Positions 18,078 to 26,606 of a stretch of DNA of 64,000 bases are shown piece by piece. Made by a program: the position numbers and the translations under genes. The stretch comes from Halioxenophilus sp033283405. Its GTDB lineage: Bacteria > Pseudomonadota > Gammaproteobacteria > Pseudomonadales > Cellvibrionaceae. Below the pieces are notes generated by a model. The model ran no database searches. It had not been told where the DNA came from and saw only the letters and a list, made by a program, of their open reading frames with translations. Within the stretch, counting starts at the first letter, position 1, and each line of letters begins with the position of its first letter. The stretch covers positions 186,001 through 250,000 of the forward strand of contig NZ_JAWMQR010000005.1 in assembly GCF_033283405.1 (NCBI RefSeq). Direction: 5' to 3'.

Positions 18078-19610
18078 ATGGCATTAACAGTAAATACTAA
18101 CGTTGCGTCTTTAAATACGCAGAGAAACTTAAACCGCTCATCGAGTAGCCTCGATGTATCTTTGCAGCGCCTGTCGACTGGCTACCGCATTAACAGTGCT
18201 AAAGACGACGCTGCCGGTTTACAGATTTCAAACCGCTTAACTTCTCAGATTAATGGTCTGACTGTAGCCGCGCGAAATGCCAGTGATGGTATCTCTTTGG
18301 CGCAGGTGGCCGAGGGTGCATTACAGCAGAGTACCGATATTCTGCAACGAATTCGTGACCTCGCCTTGCAATCGGCCAACGGCAGCAACTCCGCGACTGA
18401 ACGTCAGGCGTTGCAGGAAGAGGTAAACCAACTGAAAGATGAGCTGACCCGAATTGCGCAGACCACCACCTTTGGCGGCCGCCGTATTCTGGATGGCACC
18501 TTCGGTACCTCATCATTTCAGGTTGGCTCAGAGGCTAATCAAACCATTGAGGTTACGCTCACCAACGCCTCGTCGGATCGATTGGGTAACTATCGAGTGG
18601 AATCGGAAGGGACTGTATCGGGCAATATTTCTGCGACTATCGGTACTCTGCAGTATACGCCTGGCAGTGTTGGTGTGGTGGGCTCCTTTGGTACTTCATC
18701 CCTAGCCATTGAGGCGGGTGACACCGCCGGTGATGTGGCCAAGGCCATTAACGCCTCTTCGGAATCCACCGGGGTGGTTGCCAGCGCCGTTAATACCATC
18801 GCCATCGGTGCCAACGATATTCTGGTGGGCTTTGATGCGGCCAACGGTGTGGGGGACTCAATAAGTCTTTCAATTGGCACCAACGATGGTAACGGTAATT
18901 CCGATACTACCGACATGGTAATCACAGCTACCGGCGATCCGGCTCTGGATTTGCAAAACCTGCGCGATGCGATTAACGCTGACTCGGGTTCTAACGGTTT
19001 GTCGGCCGCCATCGACCAGAATGGTAATCTGATTATCAAAGCCAAAGATGGCGACAATATTCAGGTGAGCAATTTTGCCGAAATCGACGGTAACGGCGGC
19101 GTCAACGACTCCTCCATCACCTTTACACCAGTACTGCCGGATGGCACCTTCTCTGCCAACAATGTGGTGCTCAGCGGTGCGGGTAATACCGAGCTGGAAG
19201 CGGTGGGTACTGTCACCTTTGACTCCAACAAACCCTTTACCCTGTTGGGAGCGAGCATTGGCGAAATCACCACCGACACCATCGGCGTGCTGCAAACAGT
19301 AGAGACCATTGATGTGACCACTGCCGATAATGCTCAGGATGCCATTGCCATTGTCGATGGTGCCATTGCCCTGATTGACAGTCAGCGGGCAACACTCGGC
19401 GCGGTTCAAAACCGTTTCGAAAATACCATTGCCAACCTGAACAACATTAATGAGAACGTAGCGGCCGCCAGAAGTCGAATTAAAGATACCGACTTCGCCG
19501 CAGAAACCGCAGAGCTGACCAAAAACCAGATTCTGCAACAGGCGGGAACAACCATCCTGGCGCAGGCCAATCAGCTGCCACAAGCGGTATTGAATCTGCT
19601 GGGTGGTTAA
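18078..19610 (+). CDS. fliC: Flagellin (copy 1)
   Basis: This is a 510-aa filament subunit. The conserved D0/D1 N-terminus (LSTGYRINSAKDDAAGLQIS) and C-terminus (NINENVAAARSRIKDTDFA; ILQQAGTTILAQANQLPQ) are intact. The central region (about 180-400) is variable and Asp/Asn/Gly/Thr-rich, with a flagellin hook-IN-like segment. It contains at least seven NX(S/T) sequons (for example NRS near residue 19, then NAS, NGS, NIS, NDS), which matters given the GT41 gene upstream. It is followed by a rho-independent terminator, so it is a single-gene unit. It is closely similar to copy 2 over both ends and much of the middle. Confidence 0.97.
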   Translation: MALTVNTNVASLNTQRNLNRSSSSLDVSLQRLSTGYRINSAKDDAAGLQISNRLTSQINGLTVAARNASDGISLAQVAEGALQQSTDILQRIRDLALQSANGSNSATERQALQEEVNQLKDELTRIAQTTTFGGRRILDGTFGTSSFQVGSEANQTIEVTLTNASSDRLGNYRVESEGTVSGNISATIGTLQYTPGSVGVVGSFGTSSLAIEAGDTAGDVAKAINASSESTGVVASAVNTIAIGANDILVGFDAANGVGDSISLSIGTNDGNGNSDTTDMVITATGDPALDLQNLRDAINADSGSNGLSAAIDQNGNLIIKAKDGDNIQVSNFAEIDGNGGVNDSSITFTPVLPDGTFSANNVVLSGAGNTELEAVGTVTFDSNKPFTLLGASIGEITTDTIGVLQTVETIDVTTADNAQDAIAIVDGAIALIDSQRATLGAVQNRFENTIANLNNINENVAAARSRIKDTDFAAETAELTKNQILQQAGTTILAQANQLPQAVLNLLGG

Positions 19611-19818
19611 TAAGCTGAATTCCGGTCACCGCTTACCAGGGGGTGCCGGGAATCGGTTGGCCACTGCTGACCCTGCTCGATACCCCTCTGTATTGCCCTG
19701 GGTTGTTTATCGTCAGTTGTAGGCAGTGGCAAGCAGTAAAATTATTTACCGCATCCGTTGCTGGATAGAGAATCCCGCAACAATAAATTGGTACCCCTTG
19801 CCATTTCTACCTCAGCTT

Positions 19819-19844
19819 AACCGCCTTTACCTGGCGGTTTTTTT
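19819..19844 (+). terminator. Rho-independent terminator of flagellin 1
   Basis: Stem AACCGCC / GGCGGTT with loop TTTACCT, followed by a run of T residues. It lies about 210 bp after the flagellin 1 stop codon. Confidence 0.85.
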
Positions 19845-20058
19845 GTATCTGAAATAATCCATTAGGAAATGCTAAATAAGGTACGAGTGATATTGGCTGT
19901 GGCACAAGCACCATTGCTTACCTCGTGAGGGCAGTGGTGAATCGTTGAAAAAAAATTCTCGCAAAGGGTAAATTGCGTATTGTTGGTCTACTCTGAAAGT
20001 GACTCCCGCCCCTGTGGCACCTGGCTTTTGGCCAATCCCTTCAAAAATTTTGCAATTT

Positions 20059-20085
20059 TAAAGTTTTACCAAAATCAGCCGATAG
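20059..20085 (+). promoter_or_regulatory. Sigma-28 (FliA) promoter of flagellin 2
   Basis: TAAAGTTT-N11-GCCGATAG is an almost perfect FliA promoter with the exact 11-bp spacer. It lies 64 bp before ATG 20150 and is closer to consensus than the flagellin 1 promoter. Confidence 0.9.
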
Positions 20086-20149
20086 CCTTCCTGTAGAATT
20101 TTATCTCACAGTCAATCTAGCCCCGTCAGAGGGCCCCAGGAGTTCTATA

Positions 20150-21685
20150 ATGACATTAACAGTCAACACCAACGTTGCGTCTTTAAACACGCAACGCAAC
20201 CTGAACAGCTCTTCTGAATCGCTGAATGTCTCTCTCCAGCGCTTATCAACGGGCTTTCGTATTAATAGTGCCAAGGATGACGCTGCGGGGCTGCAAATTT
20301 CTGACCGTTTGACTTCACAGATCAATGGTTTGAATGTTGCCTCCCGTAACGCCAACGACGGTATCTCTCTGGCCCAGGTGGCAGAAGGTGCACTGCAGCA
20401 GTCTACCGACATTCTGCAACGTATCCGTGACCTGGCCCTGCAATCCGCCAACGGCAGTAACTCTGCTACAGAGCGTCAGGCGCTGCAGGAAGAGATCAAC
20501 CAACTGAAAGATGAATTGACCCGTATCGCCGATACCACGACTTTCGGTGGTCGTAAGATTCTGGACGGTACCTTTGGTACCTCTTCATTCCAGGTTGGAT
20601 CTGAAGCAAACCAGACTATTGAAGTCTCTCTCACCAACGCCTCTTCCGATAAGTTAGGTAACTACCGCGTACAAAGCGCCGGTACTGTTGCCGGTAGTAT
20701 TTCGGGCGCTATTGGTACCAATCAGTTTACGGATGGTGCAACTGTTACTGTTACTGGTTCTTTCGGCACTGGCAGCTTGACCACATCCGCCACCGACACT
20801 GCCGGTGAATTGAGTGATGCCATCAACGCTCTCTCTGAGACCACTGGTGTTACCTCAACTGCCGTTACCCGTGTAGCTATTAGCGCCGGCGACCTGGTGT
20901 TGGGTTACGATGCCGCCAACTCTGTTGGTGACTCCATCACCTTCAGCATTGGTACCAACGACGGCGATGGCGGTACCAGCAGCACCACTACCGACATCAC
21001 GCTGACTGCCTCAGGTGATGACGCCACCGACCTGGAGAACCTGCGCGATGCGATCAATGCGGATACCGGCTCCAATGGTATCTCAGCGGCTATCGATGAA
21101 AACGGTAATCTGATTCTCACCGCCAAAGATGGTGACAATATTGAAGTGAGTAATTTTGCCGAAGTTGACGGTAATAATAGTGCTAGTGACTCCTCGATTA
21201 CCTTTACCGATGTGGGTGCTGATGGCGTGATTGGCGCTACCACTCAGCTAGTGAATGATGGCGCTAACGAATTCGAAGCGGTGGGTACACTGACCTTCGA
21301 CTCCAACGAGCCGTTTACTATTGCCGGCACTAGCTTTGCCGAAATCTCAGCCGATACCATTGGCTTGCTGCAAACCGTTGAAAGTATCGATGTTACCACC
21401 GCAGATGGTGCGCAGGATGCCATCGCCATTGTCGACGGTGCGATTGCCAATATCGACTCGCAACGTGCCCAACTGGGTGCGGTACAAAACCGCTTTGAAA
21501 ACACCATTGCCAACCTGCAGAACATCTCTGAGAACGTCTCCGCTGCCCGTAGCCGAATTAAGGATACTGACTTCGCGGCTGAAACTGCAGAGTTGACCAA
21601 ACAGCAAATTCTGCAACAAGCTGGTGTCTCAGTGTTAGCGCAAGCGAATCAGCTGCCACAAACAGTCTTGAGTCTGCTGGGCTAA
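20150..21685 (+). CDS. fliC: Flagellin (copy 2)
   Basis: This 511-aa flagellin is a tandem paralogue of copy 1. The termini are nearly identical (LSTGFRINSAKDDAAGLQIS; NISENVSAARSRIKDTDFA; ILQQAGVSVLAQANQLPQTV). The middle (about 180-400) differs mostly by Thr/Ser/Ala substitutions. At least six NX(S/T) sequons are visible (NSS, NGS, NAS, NNS, NIS, NVS). It is driven by its own near-perfect sigma-28 promoter and is separated from flaG by a long hairpin rather than a T-run terminator. It probably leads a fliC-flaG unit ending at the terminator at 22172. Confidence 0.97.
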   Translation: MTLTVNTNVASLNTQRNLNSSSESLNVSLQRLSTGFRINSAKDDAAGLQISDRLTSQINGLNVASRNANDGISLAQVAEGALQQSTDILQRIRDLALQSANGSNSATERQALQEEINQLKDELTRIADTTTFGGRKILDGTFGTSSFQVGSEANQTIEVSLTNASSDKLGNYRVQSAGTVAGSISGAIGTNQFTDGATVTVTGSFGTGSLTTSATDTAGELSDAINALSETTGVTSTAVTRVAISAGDLVLGYDAANSVGDSITFSIGTNDGDGGTSSTTTDITLTASGDDATDLENLRDAINADTGSNGISAAIDENGNLILTAKDGDNIEVSNFAEVDGNNSASDSSITFTDVGADGVIGATTQLVNDGANEFEAVGTLTFDSNEPFTIAGTSFAEISADTIGLLQTVESIDVTTADGAQDAIAIVDGAIANIDSQRAQLGAVQNRFENTIANLQNISENVSAARSRIKDTDFAAETAELTKQQILQQAGVSVLAQANQLPQTVLSLLG

Positions 21686-21695
21686 TATAAGCGTT

Positions 21696-21754
21696 AGTGA
21701 ATTAAGGCATCGGCACAGGGACGTGTGGTTCTATGGATCGTGCCTTCATTCACT
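21696..21754 (+). repeat. Long inverted repeat between flagellin 2 and flaG
   Basis: The arms 21696-21709 and 21741-21754 pair over 13 of 14 bp and enclose a 31-nt loop. There is no T-run. It may be an mRNA-stabilising 3' structure for the abundant flagellin message or an attenuator limiting flaG expression. Confidence 0.65.
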
Positions 21755-21770
21755 GAGTGGAGGGTGAGTC

Positions 21771-22145
21771 ATGGATATAAACAACGCAGTAAATATTCGC
21801 CCGACAGCTGTCACCGCTAATCCCGCGTCCGCAGCACATGATGTAAAGGGAGCCCAAATCGCACAAGTCACAGCAACCCAGGCCGTAGCTAAGCCTGCGG
21901 TTGCTGAGCAAAGGGATCTGGAGCCTAAGGAGATTGAAACCGTGGTGGCGAATTTGAATGAATTCGCGCAATCCATTCGTCGAGATCTATCCTTTAGCCT
22001 ACAGAACGAAACCGGGCAGGTGATTGTTGAAGTGACGGATTCGGAAACAGGCGAATTAATTCGCAAAATTCCGTCGGAAGAGGCTTTGCGTTTGTCTGAG
22101 AGAATTGCAGAAGTACGCAGTTTGATGACTTCCGTTGAAGCTTAA
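21771..22145 (+). CDS. flaG: Flagellar protein FlaG
   Basis: This is a small 124-aa protein with the FlaG domain at about 50-120: VVANLNEFAQSIRRDLSFSL, then VIVEVTDSETGELIRKIPSEEAL and a C-terminal helix. FlaG influences filament length in Pseudomonas and relatives. The N-terminal 45 residues are Ala/Val-rich and low complexity. A ribosome binding site (GGAGGGTGAG) precedes ATG 21771. The position between flagellin and fliD is the usual one. Confidence 0.9.
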   Translation: MDINNAVNIRPTAVTANPASAAHDVKGAQIAQVTATQAVAKPAVAEQRDLEPKEIETVVANLNEFAQSIRRDLSFSLQNETGQVIVEVTDSETGELIRKIPSEEALRLSERIAEVRSLMTSVEA

Positions 22146-22171
22146 TAAGTAACCTGGTGGAAAGCGGACTT

Positions 22172-22202
22172 AAGGATGCCTATCTTTATAGGCATCCTTT
22201 TT
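22172..22202 (+). terminator. Rho-independent terminator after flaG
   Basis: A perfect 12-bp stem (AAGGATGCCTAT / ATAGGCATCCTT) with loop CTTT and a following T-run. It separates flaG from fliD. Confidence 0.9.
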
Positions 22203-22221
22203 CGCGTTTCCAACGCAGACT

Positions 22222-22305
22222 GGGTTATCACCCAGGTGCGTAAGCAATGTTGCGGTGGTAGAGCCGGTAAGATCGGTTTACCGCGCTTACACCTGGGTAT
22301 AACCC
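22222..22305. repeat. 84-bp imperfect palindrome upstream of fliD
   Basis: The arms 22222-22245 and 22285-22305 form about 21 bp of pairing with two small bulges (C, and CG). Inner pairs GCGGT/ACCGC (22252-22256, 22280-22284) extend the stem. An alternative inner hairpin CGGTAA/TTACCG is also possible. It lies after the flaG terminator and before the fliD promoter, so it is probably outside both transcripts. It may be a small mobile palindrome of the REP/MITE kind. Confidence 0.65.
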
Positions 22306-22332
22306 CACTGATTGGCCTGAAAGTTGCGTTTT

Positions 22333-22359
22333 TACACTTTTGAGCAAATTGGCCGATAC
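22333..22359 (+). promoter_or_regulatory. Sigma-28 (FliA) promoter of fliD
   Basis: TACACTTT-N11-GCCGATAC has a perfect core -10, the correct 11-bp spacer and a 6/8 match in the -35. It lies 54 bp before ATG 22413 and fits late-class control of the filament cap. Confidence 0.7.
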
Positions 22360-22412
22360 CATAACTAAGGCGGCCAAACATTACCGGCAATTTATTGCCT
22401 ATGAGGTGAAAA

Positions 22413-23864
22413 ATGTCTATTACCTTTAACGGGATTGGATCTGGCCTGGATATCGATTCCATTGTCCAGGCGATAGTCGATGCCGAAAGGGCGCCAGCAG
22501 AAAGTAGACTAAACCGATTGGAGTCATCCACTACCGAAGAGCTCTCCGCTGTGGGGCAGCTCAACTCGGCGCTAAGCACATTTCTTGATGCTGTTGAAGC
22601 GTTGGGGGATGAAGAGCTCTATCAAGGCCGCAGCGTCAGTATTGGCGATCGGGATCTTCTTGGCGCCACCGCCTCTGAAACTGCTCAAACCGGTAACTAT
22701 CAGGTACAAATCGAGCAGGTTGCCACGGCCCACAAAATTGCCAGCCAGGGCATTGCCAATAGCCAGGACCCCTTGGGTACAGGCACCATCACTATTCACC
22801 TGGGAGCCGGCTCATTTAGTCTCAATATCGATTCCGAAAATAACTCCCTGGTCGACATCCGCGATGCGATCAATGAGTCCGAGAATAATCTCGGAGTCAA
22901 AGCCTCGATTATTAACGACGATACCGGTGCCCGGCTGGTGTTAACCAGTACCCTGACGGGTTTTGATAATGTGGTAGCGGTAACCGTGCTGGATGACGAT
23001 GGCAACAGTCGCGACAGCAGCGGTTTATCGCAACTGGTGTATGACCCCAATGATGTCGGTGGCGTGGGTGACGGTGGTGTAACCAATAATGGCAAAGAGC
23101 TGGCTGCCGCCTCCGACGCCATCGTCTATGTCGACGGTTTACAGGTAACCAGCGCCAGTAACACCATCGACAGCGCCATTGAAGGGGTGAGTTTAAACCT
23201 GTTGGCAGCGCAGGATAGTACCGATTTTACTAATGGCAATACCATTAACCTCTCTGTCTCCAATGACACGGGTGCCGTTAAAGATTCAATCAACAACTTT
23301 ATTGATGTCTATAACAACTTTATGGGCATTATCGATCAGCTGACGGTGGTTGTGGTTAACGATGGCTCCACCGGCAATGTGACCGGTGCATTAACCGGCG
23401 ATGCCACGGTTCGTAGCCTGGTATCCACCATTCGGGATCGACTGCAGATTGGCGTTAGCGATAATCCGGAAGGGCTGCAATATCTGGTCAACCTCGGTAT
23501 TACCACCGATGAAGATGGATTATTGACGCTGGATGAAGACAAACTCACTACCGCTATGCAGGATAACTTCAACAGCATTAGCAATCTGTTCGTTGGTGAT
23601 AAGGGGCTATCCGAACGGTTGGGTAGCGCACTTTCGGGCTATACCGGCACCGGCGGCGTGTTGCAGCTTCGCCAGGAGAGCCTGCAAAGAACCTTAAACG
23701 GTGTTGACGACCAGCGTGAAAGGCTCGATAAGCGCATGGAGCTAACCGAAGCCCGTATCTACGCCCAATACCAGGCCGCTGACGCGTTGATTGGCAGCCT
23801 CAATAACACTTTAAGTTATCTGACCAGCGCTTTATCCAGTGGCAGTAGTAGCAAAGATAAGTAG
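22413..23864 (+). CDS. fliD: Flagellar filament cap protein FliD
   Basis: FliD caps the filament and folds incoming flagellin. The 483-aa protein begins with the family-typical ITFNGIGSGLDIDSIVQAIV and has the FliD_C coiled-coil end (LQRTLNGVDDQRERLDKRME; QYQAADALIGSLNNTLSYL). The middle holds the flagellin hook-IN-like repeat. A ribosome binding site (GAGGTG) lies 9 bp upstream. fliS and a fliT-like gene follow, the standard fliDST order. Confidence 0.95.
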   Translation: MSITFNGIGSGLDIDSIVQAIVDAERAPAESRLNRLESSTTEELSAVGQLNSALSTFLDAVEALGDEELYQGRSVSIGDRDLLGATASETAQTGNYQVQIEQVATAHKIASQGIANSQDPLGTGTITIHLGAGSFSLNIDSENNSLVDIRDAINESENNLGVKASIINDDTGARLVLTSTLTGFDNVVAVTVLDDDGNSRDSSGLSQLVYDPNDVGGVGDGGVTNNGKELAAASDAIVYVDGLQVTSASNTIDSAIEGVSLNLLAAQDSTDFTNGNTINLSVSNDTGAVKDSINNFIDVYNNFMGIIDQLTVVVVNDGSTGNVTGALTGDATVRSLVSTIRDRLQIGVSDNPEGLQYLVNLGITTDEDGLLTLDEDKLTTAMQDNFNSISNLFVGDKGLSERLGSALSGYTGTGGVLQLRQESLQRTLNGVDDQRERLDKRMELTEARIYAQYQAADALIGSLNNTLSYLTSALSSGSSSKDK

Positions 23865-24019
23865 CTCATTTTCGCCTAGTTCTTGGTGTTGTTAGGCCAA
23901 AACAACATAGAAATGCCTAGCCTGCGGGCTTAAGTTTTCACTCTGGCAGCCGCTATAGCTTTAGAGGTAGCAATCTACATAAATCCATAGCCAGCTACAG
24001 GTGGTAACGGGAGCAGTAA

Positions 24020-24406
24020 ATGAATCACAACCACGCACTCAGTGCCTATAACCAGGTGAATGTCCACACCTCCGTGGAAGACGCGTCACCGCATAAATTA
24101 ATCGAGTTGTTGTTGCAGGGGTTCAATGCCCGTGTGGCAGAGGCGAAGGTGGCCATGCTCAACAACAAAATCGAACTAAAAGGCCAGAAAATTTCCAAAG
24201 CGCTGGATATCCTCTCGGGCTTGCGCGCCGCACTGGATTTTGAAGCAGGCGCCGATATCGCTACCAATCTGGAAGAGCTGTACGAGTATATGTCTCATCA
24301 ATTAGTGGTGGCTAATGCGCAGAACGATATTGATAAGTGTGACGAAGTTATAAAGTTAATGTCGGTCATTCAATCCGGCTGGAATCAAATTCGCGAGGTT
24401 GAATAG
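24020..24406 (+). CDS. fliS: Flagellin export chaperone FliS
   Basis: This is a 128-aa helical bundle that binds flagellin C-termini in the cytoplasm before export. It shows the conserved N-terminus YNQVNVHTSVEDASPHKLIELLLQGF and the later signature LDFEAGADIATNLEELYEYM. Length and position after fliD are standard. GGGAG lies 7-8 bp before the ATG. I saw no separate promoter in the 155-bp gap after fliD, so it is probably cotranscribed. Confidence 0.95.
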   Translation: MNHNHALSAYNQVNVHTSVEDASPHKLIELLLQGFNARVAEAKVAMLNNKIELKGQKISKALDILSGLRAALDFEAGADIATNLEELYEYMSHQLVVANAQNDIDKCDEVIKLMSVIQSGWNQIREVE

Positions 24407-24408
24407 TC

Positions 24409-24732
24409 GTGAATCAATCCCTCAATCATTTGCAATTATTGAACGAGCAACTGGATAACCTGCACGCCCGTATCAGTGCGGTGGTTGCAGCGGAGAGCTG
24501 GCAGCAGTTGAGTGAATTGGATCAGCGAGTGAACGCGCTGGTTCATCAATGTGTACAGGCGGGGCAGATGCAGGATCCAGCCATCCACAGCAAAGTGATG
24601 TCGGTGGCGCAGCTCTACCGCCAGGTGATAGAGCGCTTGCAGCAGGAAAAAGCCGCTCTTCACCAGCAGTGGCAAAAACACAGCAACAGCCAAAAAGCAC
24701 AAGCCGTATACGCTTCCGGGATTTGTGCTTAG
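24409..24732 (+). CDS. fliT: FliT-like flagellar chaperone
   Basis: This is a 107-aa helical protein starting with GTG two bases after the fliS stop. Sequence similarity to FliT is weak. The size, two long helices (LNEQLDNLHARISAVVAAES; HSKVMSVAQLYRQVIERLQQ), basic tail and fixed place after fliS support a FliT-type role as the FliD chaperone. A strong bidirectional terminator follows. The alternative is an unrelated small coiled-coil protein. Confidence 0.65.
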   Translation: MNQSLNHLQLLNEQLDNLHARISAVVAAESWQQLSELDQRVNALVHQCVQAGQMQDPAIHSKVMSVAQLYRQVIERLQQEKAALHQQWQKHSNSQKAQAVYASGICA

Positions 24733-24763
24733 CGGGTGTTAAATTTTACGCTTCTGTATTAAT

Positions 24764-24792
24764 AAAAAAGGCCTCTGAATGAGGCCTTTTTT
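24764..24792. terminator. Bidirectional rho-independent terminator
   Basis: Stem AAAAAAGGCCTC / GAGGCCTTTTTT with loop TGAAT. It has T-runs in both orientations and sits between the convergent fliT-like and chaperone genes, so it can serve both. Confidence 0.92.
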
Positions 24793-24809
24793 ATTTTGGG
24801 GTAGGGGCC

Positions 24810-25664
24810 TTAGTTGGAGTATTTAAACGCAGCCACACCCAAATTCTGACCTTCATACTCTTCATCGCCCTCGTAAACCACCTGAACTACAGCGTTTTGC
24901 GGAATGGAATCTATCCATAGGGGTATTTTTACGTGGCGAGAATCCCGCTCGGTATAGACGGCAACATTATGCAGCATGCCGATCTGTTGGACCTGAGAGT
25001 TGTTGGGCGTTTTCATGTAGGCGGTGATAGTGCCATAACTACTGGCCGCGCCGGTGCGCTTGAGAATGACATCCAAAGAGGGTTTATCACTGGCGCTTAG
25101 GCCTGGTAACAGTTGCACACCGGAGATGTTGGTCTGCATGTTGTTGTCCCCGTGCCGCAAAATCACCGGAATTGAGAAAGACATTTTGGGAACAATTTTT
25201 ACCTGCATGCCGCTATCGCTATCGCTATTGTGACCGGCCCCCGGTGAGTCGATCGAGCGCATTGCCAGGTGCACCCGGTATTCGCCATTGGGCAGTGAGC
25301 TGGGCAGGCGCACCCGCAGTTTTATCTTCTGATATTTACCCGGCTCAATAGTGACAATTCTGGGACTGTAACGAATGTACTCCATGGCGCTATTACCGGG
25401 GTAGGCTGCATCGGCACTGATACTGATGTATTGGCCAGTTTCATCCTGTATCTTGTTTTCCAGCTCTATACGATAGGTTTTTGTCTCGCGCGAGTTATTC
25501 AACAAGGTTACTTCCTGGGAGCGATCGCCATCTGCCAGTACTACCCGTGTGGGTGTGATCAGCAGGTTGGCATGGGTTAAGCCCGTTGTCAGCAGCGATG
25601 TTGCCGCCAGACAGCACACTATTGCCAGCTTTTTCAATCCGGTGGCGAAAAATTGCCGTTTCAT
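24810..25664 (-). CDS. PapD-like periplasmic (pilus-assembly type) chaperone
   Basis: This is a 284-aa secreted protein. I chose the start at 25664 because AGAGG lies 7 bp upstream and the next residues (MKRQFFATGLKKLAIVCC) begin a signal peptide ending near THA. The mature part reads LLITPTRVVLADGDRSQEVTLLNNS, the first immunoglobulin-like strand of PapD/FimC-type chaperones. It continues with YIRYSPRIVTIEPGKYQKIKLRVRLP, the G1-strand region. The acidic stretch SPGAGHNSDSDSG (about 150-165) is unusual. It is first in the gene group containing two DUF4402-type proteins and faces the usher-like gene. It probably chaperones those subunits. Confidence 0.72.
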   Translation of the reverse strand: MKRQFFATGLKKLAIVCCLAATSLLTTGLTHANLLITPTRVVLADGDRSQEVTLLNNSRETKTYRIELENKIQDETGQYISISADAAYPGNSAMEYIRYSPRIVTIEPGKYQKIKLRVRLPSSLPNGEYRVHLAMRSIDSPGAGHNSDSDSGMQVKIVPKMSFSIPVILRHGDNNMQTNISGVQLLPGLSASDKPSLDVILKRTGAASSYGTITAYMKTPNNSQVQQIGMLHNVAVYTERDSRHVKIPLWIDSIPQNAVVQVVYEGDEEYEGQNLGVAAFKYSN

Positions 25665-25712
25665 GAAGTAACCTCTTAAAGTCATTTTTAATGCCTGATG
25701 CTAATCAGTTCG

Positions 25713-26234
25713 TTAGAAATCGATATTAATGATGTAGGGGGCGTCGTAGGTGGCATCGACATAGGGATTGCCACTGCCGCTGGTGCTTAAGGTCGCGCCA
25801 ACAAAAAGTGTGGCCTGACCATTGGCATCGGTGGTGACGTCATTGTGGGTAAAATCGGCTACGCTAAACTCTTCAGTCGGCCCCGATGTGGTCAAATTAT
25901 TGGTACTGATAATGGTGATATTTAGCGGTGTAAATGAAGGGAAGTTACTTAAAAAATATTCACCGTTGGTGCCAAATTCCAGTGGGTATATCTGGTTGGT
26001 ATAGAGGGGTTTTCTACCATCAAAGCGAATAACGATGGTTGATATTGTGCTGTTACCGGCTACCACAAAGCGGCCAAAACTGAGCGGGGTCACCTCTACC
26101 ATATCGGCCTGTAAAAAAGCGCTGTACAAGCTGAGTAACAGGGTTAGTAACCCATTGCGTACACCCGCCACACCTTTAAGGCAGAAGGTAAACTCAAGTT
26201 TATAGTTCTTGTATAAAAACACGCTGGCTTTCAC
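25713..26234 (-). CDS. Secreted DUF4402-like putative subunit
   Basis: This 173-aa protein has an N-terminal hydrophobic signal (GLLTLLLSLYSAFLQA). The beta-rich mature part begins DMVEVTPLSFGRFVV and ends YVDATYDAPYIINIDF, which resembles the DUF4402 ending of the next protein (YADGTYTGTYTIDVAY). The start is GTG 26234 without a clear ribosome binding site; internal starts are possible. It shares the upstream motif CCAAAATTTTGT (26275-26286) with that next gene. A structural subunit of a surface fibre or coat is the natural guess given the adjacent chaperone. Confidence 0.6.
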   Translation of the reverse strand: MKASVFLYKNYKLEFTFCLKGVAGVRNGLLTLLLSLYSAFLQADMVEVTPLSFGRFVVAGNSTISTIVIRFDGRKPLYTNQIYPLEFGTNGEYFLSNFPSFTPLNITIISTNNLTTSGPTEEFSVADFTHNDVTTDANGQATLFVGATLSTSGSGNPYVDATYDAPYIINIDF

Positions 26235-26274
26235 TTAGATTTATTTGACGTTAAAAACAGGAATACTGATTTAG

Positions 26275-26286
26275 CCAAAATTTTGT
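26275..26286 (-). promoter_or_regulatory. Shared upstream motif of the DUF4402-type genes, copy 1
   Basis: CCAAAATTTTGT includes the palindrome CAAAATTTTG. The second copy lies before the other DUF4402-type gene (27288-27299), and both are followed by an AGTAA- and TTTTA-like tail. It may bind a common regulator. Confidence 0.4.
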
Positions 26287-26556
26287 CAGTAATTTTAAAA
26301 GATAACATTTTCTGTCAATCAGCAAATAGTGTGCCGGGCTTAATCGATGAGATAGCTGTATATCACTTTTTGCAGAGAGGCTCGGCGCCTGCTGGCAATT
26401 CGGCCCCGATGGTGAGTAGCGTGGAGATTCTGGATTTCGTGCAGATGGAGCCTGATCCTGATTACACCTCAGGTACTGCGGTGTGCTGCAAGAGTATTAA
26501 ATTGAGTGTGACGAGTTTGGGGGAGTTAATAATGAATAATCCCTTCTCTAAAATGG

Positions 26557-26590
26557 AAAAGCCCCGCCCTCGAACAAGGGCGGGGCTTTT
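26557..26590 (-). terminator. Rho-independent terminator after the DUF4402 gene
   Basis: A 14-bp GC-rich stem (AAAAGCCCCGCCCT / AGGGCGGGGCTTTT) with a 6-nt loop, just past the stop codon at 26607. It implies that this gene is expressed separately from the downstream chaperone pair. Confidence 0.88.
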
Positions 26591-26606
26591 TAAGATACCG
26601 AGTATC

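Larger units (their letters stand above)
19611..20149 (+). other. Intergenic region between the two flagellin genes
   Basis: This 539-bp gap holds the flagellin 1 terminator (19819-19844) and the flagellin 2 sigma-28 promoter (20059-20085). Nothing else is recognisable in the remaining sequence and no credible ORF was found. Confidence 0.7.
26235..26606 (-). other. Intergenic region between the two DUF4402-type genes
   Basis: This 372-bp stretch holds the terminator of the upstream minus-strand gene (26557-26590) and the shared motif CCAAAATTTTGT (26275-26286). A + strand frame across it (26283-26816) has no domain, no ribosome binding site and runs antisense into the next gene, so I do not call it. 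Confidence 0.6.

Noticed and set aside
18590..19583. Long minus-strand frames (155 and 237 aa) inside flagellin 1
   Set aside because: They are complements of biased flagellin codons; no start signal and the sense gene is certain.
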